Origin: Gammaproteobacteria bacterium
GTDB lineage: Bacteria > Pseudomonadota > Gammaproteobacteria > JAKEHO01
NCBI GenBank assembly: GCA_027296625.1
Contig: JAPUIX010000112.1
Span: 1-59,454 of the forward strand
Length of the DNA stretch: 59,454 nucleotides
Reading direction: 5' to 3'
Shown here in pieces: positions 1 to 5,357 of this stretch. Within the stretch, counting starts at the first letter, position 1; every line of letters begins with the position of its first letter. Both the position numbers and the translations under genes were made by a program. A model generated the notes under the pieces. It had not been told where the DNA came from. It made no database searches and was given only the letters and a program-made list of their open reading frames with translations.

Positions 1-190
1 ACGCAGAGTGTAAAAGGGGGTGGGGGGCTGGTGGTCGAAAACGCGGGGCCTAACCAAGCCCGAAGGGGCAATTTTCTGGGGCGTTAAGGGGACCGAAATG
101 GGATCACCCCGCACCACCTGTGCACCACCAGAAAGAAACCGGGGATGGACAAGAGAGGCAATCTAGCAATAACTTATTGTGTTCGTTGGC
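1..190. other. Structured gene-free block at window start (nested inverted repeats)
   Basis: No credible gene lies here. The sequence contains nested complementary arms: CTGGTGGT at 28-35 pairs with ACCACCAG at 124-131, and inside it GCGGGG at 43-48 pairs with CCCCGC at 107-112. A small hairpin, GCCC 58-61 with GGGC 66-69, sits inside that. A separate short palindrome CAATAA-c-TTATTG lies at 167-179. Together with the repeat units downstream this suggests a long structured RNA or single-stranded DNA element. The strand of transcription, if any, is not known. The nesting is seen directly; the RNA interpretation is inference. Confidence 0.45.
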
Positions 191-274
191 GGCTATGGGT
201 GGGTGAGTCGGATACAGATAACGGTCCAGTGAACCGTTATCCCGACGAACGGGTTGGCCAGGGAAGGTCGACCC
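191..274 (+). repeat. Structured repeat unit A (two hairpins)
   Basis: First of four copies of a two-hairpin element. Hairpin 1: outer stem GTCGG 207-211 with CCGAC 242-246, a 5-nt one-sided bulge ATACA at 212-216, a 9-bp inner stem GATAACGGT 217-225 with ACCGTTATC 233-241, and a 7-nt loop CCAGTGA at 226-232. Hairpin 2: GGGTTGGCC 251-259 with GGTCGACCC 266-274 (two G-U pairs as RNA), loop AGGGAA. The leader at 191-206, starting GGCTATG and ending GGGTGAG, resembles the tRNA-derived leader of units C and D but lacks the internal part. Confidence 0.75.
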
Positions 275-316
275 TGGACTTTCGAGTGGAACAGGAATGT
301 GCAGCGAAGAAAGGGA

Positions 317-339
317 CCGATTTGACGGGATCAAATCGG
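317..339 (+). repeat. Isolated 9-bp hairpin resembling hairpin 2 of the repeat family
   Basis: A perfect 9-bp stem, CCGATTTGA at 317-325 with TCAAATCGG at 331-339, closes a 5-nt loop CGGGA. Loop size and the GGA ending match hairpin 2 of units C (CCGGA) and D (GTGGA). No matching hairpin 1 with a CCRGTGR loop is visible just upstream, so it may be a remnant of a further unit between A and B. A second small hairpin, CGTGC/GCACG, follows at 342-354. Confidence 0.55.
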
Positions 340-357
340 GACGTGCGCAGCACGCCC

Positions 358-435
358 GCAGGGGAGAGGCGGAAATGGGCGAAGATCCGGTGAATCTTCG
401 CCCCGCCGAGCGGGCAAGCCGCGGATGGCTTGCCC
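358..435 (+). repeat. Structured repeat unit B (two hairpins)
   Basis: Same architecture as unit A with different stem sequences. Hairpin 1: outer GGCGG 368-372 with CCGCC 403-407, 5-nt bulge AAATG 373-377, 9-bp inner stem GGCGAAGAT 378-386 with ATCTTCGCC 394-402, loop CCGGTGA 387-393. Hairpin 2: GGGCAAGCC 412-420 with GGCTTGCCC 427-435, loop GCGGAT. The leader GCAGGGGAGAGG at 358-369 aligns with GCTGGGTGAGG of units C and D. It starts about 160 bp after unit A, in the same orientation. Confidence 0.75.
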
Positions 436-574
436 TGGCGTTCAAGCAAAGCAGGATTGCGCAGCGATGAACGACTGTATAGGGACGTACGTCATCAGCC
501 CCGACCTTAGGTCGGTGTTTCACAAGCGGAGAAGTTAACGTCTGGGTTAGTTTGTTGCTTCAGACTAGTAAAGC
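436..574. other. Gene-free spacer downstream of tRNA-Met with one small hairpin
   Basis: Seen from the tRNA on the minus strand this is the 3' flank. It holds a 6-bp hairpin, CCGACC 501-506 with GGTCGG 510-515 (3-nt loop), and a palindrome GACGTACGTC near 484-493. Neither is followed by a T-run on the minus strand, so a classical intrinsic terminator for the tRNA is not visible. No coding sequence is supported. Confidence 0.5.
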
Positions 575-651
575 TGGTGGCTATGGGTGGACTCGAACCA
601 CCGACCTCAGCATTATGAGTGCCGCGCTCTAACCGGCTGAGCTACATAGCC
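575..651 (-). tRNA. tRNA-Met (CAT), elongator type
   Basis: The minus strand gives a complete 77-nt cloverleaf with encoded CCA. Acceptor GGCTATG pairs with CATAGCC; the D-stem is GCTC/GAGC; the anticodon stem CGGCA/TGCTG carries loop CTCATAA with anticodon CAT; the T-stem is GGTGG/CCACC around TTCGAGT. The start GGCTAYGTAGCTCAG is shared with E. coli elongator tRNA-Met rather than tRNA-Ile2 (which begins GGCCCC), so the elongator assignment is preferred. The gene lies between two oppositely oriented pairs of structured repeats, two of which carry pieces of its 5' end. Confidence 0.95.
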
Positions 652-738
652 ATAGTTTTGATTTCTTGCAGTAATTAATTGCTTCACTACTATAACCACA
701 GCCCTAAGCTCGACCGTCCGGGTCTCGCTAATGGCCCG

Positions 739-828
739 GCCTCGTCATCCACTGACTCGGCGTTCGTCCGGAAAAAAGTCCACTGGACTTTTTTCTTAAT
801 CGGCCTCACCCAGCTGAGCTACATAGCC
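739..828 (-). repeat. Structured repeat unit D fused to a tRNA-Met 5' fragment
   Basis: On the minus strand, 809-828 copies the tRNA 5' acceptor and D-arm start (16 nt identical to the functional gene). Hairpin 1 follows: outer stem at 801-805 with 766-770 (one mismatch), 5-nt bulge ATTAA at 796-800, 9-bp inner stem GAAAAAAGT with ACTTTTTTC (771-779 and 787-795), loop CCAGTGG. Hairpin 2 at 739-761 has GTCA/TGAC around loop GTGGA, then tandem G-A mismatches, then GCC/GGC. The A/T-rich inner stem would also act as a bidirectional intrinsic terminator. Confidence 0.75.
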
Positions 829-888
829 ATGGTTGAACGTTTTTTCCGGCCGTCCATGGCGCGACTACGTAGCCATCGATACTCTCCG

Positions 889-977
889 GCCTCGCCATCC
901 GGTGGCTCGGCGCTCGGTGGGAAAAAGGTTCACCGGACCTTTTTCTTTCTCCACCTCACCCAGCTGAGCTACATAGG
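889..977 (-). repeat. Structured repeat unit C fused to a tRNA-Met 5' fragment
   Basis: Minus-strand unit about 150 bp upstream of unit D, same orientation. 959-977 copies the tRNA 5' end and D-arm start. Hairpin 1: outer GGTGG 951-955 with CCACC 916-920, bulge AGAAA 946-950, 9-bp inner stem GAAAAAGGT with ACCTTTTTC (921-929 and 937-945), loop CCGGTGA. Hairpin 2 at 889-911: GCCA/TGGC around loop CCGGA, tandem G-A mismatches, then GCC/GGC, exactly as in unit D but with C-G replacing T-A in the stem. Confidence 0.75.
921..945. terminator. Bidirectional intrinsic terminator-like hairpin downstream of crp
   Basis: The inner stem of unit C starts with an A-run and ends with a T-run on both strands, with a G/C pair cluster near the loop. 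It lies about 110 bp beyond the crp stop codon on the minus strand, so it can plausibly end the crp transcript. Its loop belongs to the conserved CCRGTGR family, so termination may be a secondary use. Confidence 0.5.
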
Positions 978-1055
978 CAGTAAACAGGGGGATTGCAGGA
1001 CGCGCGATCTTGGATGTGACAAGGGGCGATGTCAAGGCGACACAGTTTTGTTCTA

Positions 1056-1688
1056 CTACCTCGCGCCGAAAATCACCATGGTCTTGCCACTTACCGCGAT
1101 TAGGTGCTGCTCTTCCAGGCCTTTCAGTACGCGACCCACCATTTCCCGGGAACAACCGACTATTCGGCCCAGTTCCTGACGGGTAATGCGTATCTGCATA
1201 CCGTCCGGATGCGTCATGGCATCGGGTTCCTTGCAGAGATCCAGTAAAGTACGCGCTACGCGCCCCTGCACGTCCGTGAAAGCCAGATCCGTGACCTTCC
1301 GGCTTGTCTTCCTGAGTCGCACAGCCATCTGGGAGGCAATCGCGATCAACAGTTCAGGAAACAGCGAATTCAAACTCTTGAGCTTGTTGTAGCTCATCTG
1401 CGCTATCTCACAATTCGTGCGGGCGCGCACAAACGCGCTTCGTTTGTCATCATCAAACATGCCGATTTCACCAAAAAAGTCGCCTGGATTGAGGTATGTA
1501 AGTACGATCTCCCGGCCCTTATCATCTTCGGTCAGGACCGTTACTGATCCGCTGATGACATAGAAGAGATCATAAGACGGATCGCCCTCCTTGATGATGC
1601 TGCTCTTTGCCCGAAAACGCTTATGGCGGCAGTTCTCCAAAAACCGTTCAATGGCCTGCTCAATAGATTGTGTCGACGCATTCGCCAT
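1056..1688 (-). CDS. crp: Crp/Vfr-type cAMP-responsive transcription regulator
   Basis: A 210-aa protein close to E. coli CRP and Pseudomonas Vfr in length and layout: N-terminal cyclic-nucleotide-binding beta-roll, long dimer helix, C-terminal winged helix-turn-helix. cAMP contact positions known from E. coli CRP are kept: G73-E74 in the GEIGMF segment, R83-S84, and T128-S129 in the dimer helix. The recognition helix region at 168-192 contains CSREMVGR, against CSRETVGR in E. coli, so similar DNA sites are likely. It is divergent from an osmC-type gene, the same neighbour as yhfA beside E. coli crp. A perfect 12-bp palindrome TGCGTGCACGCA at 1716-1727 in the shared promoter region may be an operator. 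Confidence 0.93.
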   Translation of the reverse strand: MANASTQSIEQAIERFLENCRHKRFRAKSSIIKEGDPSYDLFYVISGSVTVLTEDDKGREIVLTYLNPGDFFGEIGMFDDDKRSAFVRARTNCEIAQMSYNKLKSLNSLFPELLIAIASQMAVRLRKTSRKVTDLAFTDVQGRVARTLLDLCKEPDAMTHPDGMQIRITRQELGRIVGCSREMVGRVLKGLEEQHLIAVSGKTMVIFGAR

Positions 1689-1809
1689 GACTCAAGCCCC
1701 CCCGCTCCCATCATCTGCGTGCACGCATTGTTGAATAGTGTAGGCAAGCTCCAGCAAGATGTCGAACTATGTTAGTGTTACTAGGGGTGCCAAATAACAG
1801 GAGAACGAG

Positions 1810-2229
1810 ATGAAAACCCGTCTTAAATGGGTGGGCGACGCCGCATTTATCGGAGAAACGGACAGCGGTCATGCCATTATAATCGATGGGCCACCGGAAG
1901 GCGGCGGTCGTAACCTAGGTCCCCGGCCGATGGAGATGATATTGCTTGGGATGGGGGGCTGTACGGCATATGACGTCGTCCACATCCTAAAGAAGTCACG
2001 CCAAGACGTGACCAACTGCACGGTTGAACTGACAGCCGAGCGCGCCGAAGACCATCCAAAGGTATTTACCCGTATTCACGTCCACTTCGTCGTCAGCGGC
2101 AATCACTTAAAGGAGCCTCAAGTTGAACGGGCCGTCACACTGTCCGCCGAGAAATACTGCTCTGCAACGTTGATGCTCGGAAAGACAGCGAAGATCACGC
2201 ACGATTTCGAGATTCAAGACGTCAATTGA
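1810..2229 (+). CDS. OsmC family protein (YhfA-like)
   Basis: A 139-aa OsmC/Ohr-fold protein. The two conserved cysteines typical of the family are present: C51 in the GMGGCTAYD segment and C117 in EKYCSAT. Members reduce peroxides or handle reactive sulfur species; the YhfA subgroup has no settled substrate. The ATG at 1810 follows an AGGAG ribosome-binding site six to seven bases upstream. Divergence from crp over a 121-bp gap matches the E. coli crp-yhfA arrangement and supports the YhfA subgroup. It is a cytosolic protein with no signal peptide. Confidence 0.88.
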   Translation: MKTRLKWVGDAAFIGETDSGHAIIIDGPPEGGGRNLGPRPMEMILLGMGGCTAYDVVHILKKSRQDVTNCTVELTAERAEDHPKVFTRIHVHFVVSGNHLKEPQVERAVTLSAEKYCSATLMLGKTAKITHDFEIQDVN

Positions 2230-2262
2230 GTACAGTCCAGTACCGAGGCTCCACCTAGCCCC

Positions 2263-2985
2263 TTAAAACAGCAACGCCAGATTGCAATCCTGGGCGTCGT
2301 TTGCGATATCCCAGATGATGGGTGCTACTGCCGTTCGGCACTCGGTGGGGGCCGCACTAACCGGATCAAAATGGGTCGTGGGGCTCATCCCGGTATAGCG
2401 CACGGAGCCGGTTTGTGGAAGCCCGTCATCAACCTTCACATCCAACTCTCGGGCAATGTCGACGGGAATGTTATCGCCCAAAACAAGGTTGAGTCTCGGC
2501 GTCGCCACACCCGTATCGACATAGTCGACGCTCACTGCGAGCAGTACGGTACCGTTCAAAACATTGACCGGGGCCACACCCGCAACCTGATATGTCGCTG
2601 CCGTGGTGGCACCGCCCGGGTAGACCCCTTGAATGAACCCGGCCTTGGAGAGGTGTTCCCACGCCGCCGAGGCCTCATCCCAGTTCCCAGCGTCGATCTG
2701 CCCATTGCCCACAGTCGCTGCGGCAGCCGGGTTGGTGATGGCCTGGCCGATCGCCTGCGTCGCCAGCGCCGCAGCCATATCGCCCGGGACCTGACGGTAA
2801 CGGTCGATGAAGCCATAGTACGCCGCCTGGATCCCGGAACTCATCTCAGCCAGGCCACGCACTCTCGCGCTGTTGACTAATTCCTGACCCTTCACGACGC
2901 CGACAAGAATCAAGCCGACGATCACCAACACAATGGCGATCTCGACGAGCGTAAAGCCCGTCTGTCTTATCATCATGGTTTTCAT
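2263..2985 (-). CDS. Type IV pilin-like protein (paralogue 1)
   Basis: A type IV prepilin of about 240 aa. A short basic leader ends in G before FTLVEIA, the prepilin peptidase (PilD) cleavage and N-methylation site with the invariant E at mature position 5, followed by a single hydrophobic helix. The C-terminal region has two cysteines that could form the usual D-loop disulfide. I chose ATG 2985 because it leaves a normal leader; an in-frame start at 3021 would add 12 residues. It is a close paralogue of the gene at 4003-4731, and the two lie on either side of an ABC ATPase gene. No strong promoter of its own was seen; it is likely co-transcribed with that gene and the second pilin. Confidence 0.85.
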   Translation of the reverse strand: MKTMMIRQTGFTLVEIAIVLVIVGLILVGVVKGQELVNSARVRGLAEMSSGIQAAYYGFIDRYRQVPGDMAAALATQAIGQAITNPAAAATVGNGQIDAGNWDEASAAWEHLSKAGFIQGVYPGGATTAATYQVAGVAPVNVLNGTVLLAVSVDYVDTGVATPRLNLVLGDNIPVDIARELDVKVDDGLPQTGSVRYTGMSPTTHFDPVSAAPTECRTAVAPIIWDIANDAQDCNLALLF

Positions 2986-3049
2986 TTGCTTATGGTGCTG
3001 TCGGGATGTGATTCGCGTCACCGTTCTTCAAGTTTCAGGATTAGCTTAA

Positions 3050-3072
3050 GTGCGTCTCCTGCCGGAGCGCAC
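3050..3072. other. Hairpin between ABC ATPase and pilin paralogue 1
   Basis: GTGCG 3050-3054 pairs with CGCAC 3068-3072, and CTCC 3056-3059 with GGAG 3064-3067, around a 4-nt loop with one bulged T. There is no T-run on the minus strand after it, so it is not a clear intrinsic terminator. It could partly block read-through or protect a processed 3' end. Confidence 0.35.
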
Positions 3073-3089
3073 GAATAGGACCGTGCTCG

Positions 3090-3824
3090 CTAGTGCACTG
3101 GCGTCTTTGAAGTGACACACGCTAGGTAAGCCTGCTCTAGATCATCCACGCCATAGTGCTGGCAGCACTCGGTTGGCGAGCCTACGAAACGTAGCTCCCC
3201 ATCATGGAGTATCGCCATCCGATCGCACAATGCGTCGACATCGGCAAGCAGATGCGTACTGAAAAAGATCGTATGTTGTGACTCTTTCAGACCAAGGAGA
3301 AGGTGTTTGAACTGTGCCCGTGCCTTCGGATCCAGACCGCTCATCGGCTCATCCAGAATAAACAATGCTTTCTCACTCAGAATGCACGCCGCGAGACCCA
3401 ATTTTTGCGCCATGCCCTTGGAGTACTCACGGACGGGTTTTGACAGCGCCGAGGGATCTAGATCAATCGCACTAAACAATTGATTGACCTTGTCACGATC
3501 ATATTTGACGGAGTGAAGTTTGCACATGTAGAGAAGAAAATCTTTGCCGCGGAGAAAATAGGGCGGCACAAATCGTTCGGGCAGAAAGGCAAGCCGCGAT
3601 CGCGCTTTCGTATCTCGGTGTGTTATCCCGAAGAACTCGATCGTGCCATCATCTATACCGCAAAAGTCCAGCATACCCTTAATGAGCGTTGTTTTTCCTG
3701 CACCATTGACACCAACGAGACCGAAAAATTCGCCTTCGTCAACAACGAGATCAACCTTGGACAACACAACCTGTTTGCCATAGGCCTTGGCAACACTGTC
3801 AAGTTCCAACACTGTCTTCGCCAT
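3090..3824 (-). CDS. ABC transporter ATP-binding protein
   Basis: A 244-aa single nucleotide-binding domain of the kind that pairs with ABC-2 permeases. Walker A GVNGAGKTT (38-46), signature YSKGMAQ (134-140), Walker B ALFILDEP (153-160) and the H-loop histidine at 191 are all intact, so it should hydrolyse ATP. The likely partner is the ABC-2 permease encoded at 7524-8294, about 3.7 kb away, with a pilin gene and a cyclase gene in between. The substrate is unknown. Similar ATPase/permease pairs occur beside MSHA-like clusters in other proteobacteria, but a role in pilus function is only inferred from position. Confidence 0.85.
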   Translation of the reverse strand: MAKTVLELDSVAKAYGKQVVLSKVDLVVDEGEFFGLVGVNGAGKTTLIKGMLDFCGIDDGTIEFFGITHRDTKARSRLAFLPERFVPPYFLRGKDFLLYMCKLHSVKYDRDKVNQLFSAIDLDPSALSKPVREYSKGMAQKLGLAACILSEKALFILDEPMSGLDPKARAQFKHLLLGLKESQHTIFFSTHLLADVDALCDRMAILHDGELRFVGSPTECCQHYGVDDLEQAYLACVTSKTPVH

Positions 3825-3910
3825 TACATAGTCCTGGAAAAGGAATCACGTCATCTGGAAGCTTACGTCAGCCGGGAAGCTTTTGCTGTAGACAGGAACA
3901 AGGGATCAGC

Positions 3911-3941
3911 GTGCCGCTGCGCACAATTTAGCCAGCGGCAC
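3911..3941. other. Perfect 9-bp hairpin between pilin paralogue 2 and ABC ATPase
   Basis: GTGCCGCTG 3911-3919 pairs perfectly with CAGCGGCAC 3933-3941 around a 13-nt loop. It sits in the 178-bp gap of a likely minus-strand operon. Lacking a T-run, it could act as a 3' stabiliser for an abundant upstream pilin message, or as a weak attenuator that sets ATPase expression below pilin expression. This role is inference. Confidence 0.4.
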
Positions 3942-4002
3942 ACTGAGAAGCGGATAGATGCTCTACAAAAAAATGTGCTTGCCGTCGAGCGCTTCCTACC
4001 CG

Positions 4003-4731
4003 TTAGTAGAGAAAAGCCAGATTACAGTTCTGCGCGTCGTTTGCGATGTCCCAAATAATGGGCGCCGCCGCCGTTATGCAGTTTACCGAGGTCGACGCAC
4101 TCACCGGATCAAAATCGGTCATGGGAGTCACACCGGTATAGCGCAGGACACCAGTCAGTGGCTGTCCGTCATCAACCTTCACATCCAGCTCCCGGGCGAT
4201 ATTGACCGGAATGTTATTGCCCATAATAAGGTTGAGCCTCTGTGCCACCGCAGCCGTACCGGAATAGTCGGCATTGCGCGCCAAGATCAATGTGCCATTC
4301 AAGGCATTGACCGGGGCGACGCCAGCAACTGCATACGCGGCTGCCGTTGTGGCGCCGCCCGGGTAGATCCCCTGGATAAACCCGGCCTTGGAGAGCTGTT
4401 CCCACGCCGCCGAGGCTTCATCCCAGTTCCCGGCGTCGATCTGCCCGTTGCCGACAGTCACCGCCGCAGCTGGATTGGCGATGGCCTGACCAATCGCCTG
4501 TGTCGCCAACGCCGCAGCCATATCGCCCGGGACCTGGCGGTAACGGTCGATGAAGCCATAGTACGCCGCCTGGATCCCGGAGTTCATATCGGCCAGGTTA
4601 CGCACCCTCGCGCTGTTGATTAACTCCTGGCCCTTCAAAATACCGCCGAGCAGCAAGCCAATAATCACCAGCACAATAGCAAGCTCCACGAGCGTGAAAC
4701 CGGACTGTTTTGACACCAAATTCTTCATCAT
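4003..4731 (-). CDS. Type IV pilin-like protein (paralogue 2)
   Basis: A 242-aa prepilin: basic leader, cleavage site before FTLVELA with E at mature position 5, and a hydrophobic first helix with GQELINSARVR. The middle part is nearly identical to the product of 2263-2985, while the C-terminal third differs more. Two C-terminal cysteines could form a disulfide. It is the best candidate here for a promoter-proximal gene under a sigma-54-type promoter at 4776-4790. It may be a major or minor MSHA-type pilin; the sequence alone does not decide which. Confidence 0.87.
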   Translation of the reverse strand: MMKNLVSKQSGFTLVELAIVLVIIGLLLGGILKGQELINSARVRNLADMNSGIQAAYYGFIDRYRQVPGDMAAALATQAIGQAIANPAAAVTVGNGQIDAGNWDEASAAWEQLSKAGFIQGIYPGGATTAAAYAVAGVAPVNALNGTLILARNADYSGTAAVAQRLNLIMGNNIPVNIARELDVKVDDGQPLTGVLRYTGVTPMTDFDPVSASTSVNCITAAAPIIWDIANDAQNCNLAFLY

Positions 4732-4775
4732 GATCTACCGCCTCACTCTATTAAAAAACGCCTATTGGTTCATAT

Positions 4776-4790
4776 GCATTTTGCATGCCA
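4776..4790 (-). promoter_or_regulatory. Predicted sigma-54 (RpoN) promoter for the pilin/ABC operon
   Basis: The minus strand reads TGGCATGCAAAATGC, matching the sigma-54 pattern TGGCACG-N4-TTGC with the invariant GG and GC at the required spacing and two mismatches elsewhere. The -12 GC is at 4776-4777, which puts the start site near 4764 and leaves about 33 nt before the pilin ATG at 4731. A sigma-54 activator of the NtrC family is encoded in this window at 23110-24549. Confidence 0.6.
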
Positions 4791-5357
4791 TCTTCATATC
4801 TACTTGATAGTTAGAGACTTTTCTCAGACCTCCTCGTCCCTAACCGACTCCGCTGTGTCAGCATATCAACAAAAACGTCGAAAATTCAACATTTATCATG
4901 GAAACCTCAGGCACCACAGCACAAAACAACGGTAAGGTACCTATCCAAGGCGCATCCGGACGTGCTGAGCCCAGCGATAGCTATGGTGAGCCTCAACCAT
5001 CATAGGGATCACGGACGATACCGCCGCACATTGAGTCACACGCTTTATGTCACGCTTTTTGCATATATCATCAATTATCCGATGCTATCCACAAAATGCC
5101 TGGGGATACCCTTGAGGTTGAAAAATACGATCGCTAGACTGCGACGAACAGTTTTATCTGCGAAGCAGACAGTCGACGCCAAATGCGGCGCATTGAAGCA
5201 AGCACACAGGTTAACTCGTGCCTTCTTTGCAGGGGGTTGTTAAAGATTCCACCTGACTGGCATTAGCTCGGATAGGTGGATATATCAAAAAAGTTAGGTT
5301 AAAAACGCTTCTATAAGATGCACGCCGTAACACCTCAACTCATTTCACTAGCGAACG
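4791..5357. other. Long intergenic region before the adenylate cyclase gene
   Basis: About 570 bp between the sigma-54 box and the cyclase start. I see no supported gene. Short open frames here lack ribosome-binding sites and family resemblance. A TATAAG near 5312-5317 could be a -10 element for the cyclase, but no good -35 pairs with it. The region is AT-richer than its neighbours and probably holds regulatory sites for both divergent units. Confidence 0.4.

Noticed and set aside
104-523. 139-aa open frame on the minus strand and 82-aa frame on the plus strand (145-393)
   Set aside because: Both run through the hairpin repeats, have no ribosome-binding site or family resemblance, and their codons are dictated by palindromes.
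40-560. Integron attC sites (a GCCTAAC and a GTTAACG occur)
   Set aside because: The paired core sites are not placed at the ends of an imperfect palindrome and no integrase or cassette gene is visible.
771-795. Plain rho-independent terminators as the full explanation of the repeats
   Set aside because: Units A and B share the loop, bulge and spacing but have no T-runs, so termination cannot explain the conserved architecture.
191-977. CRISPR array
   Set aside because: There is no constant short repeat with unique spacers of even length; what is constant is structure and loop, and no cas gene is near.
679-1179. 166-aa plus-strand frame overlapping the repeats and the 3' end of crp
   Set aside because: It translates repeated hairpin sequence (two similar KVH-TFF segments) and enters crp antisense; it reflects the repeat, not a protein.
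3480-4623. Plus-strand frames of 192 and 221 aa antisense to the ABC ATPase and pilin genes
   Set aside because: They mirror well-supported minus-strand genes and have no family signals. A similar antisense frame over the other pilin (2371-2880) arises from the same shared sequence.
4962-5243. 93-aa frame in the long gap before the cyclase
   Set aside because: No ribosome-binding site, no recognisable domain and atypical composition.
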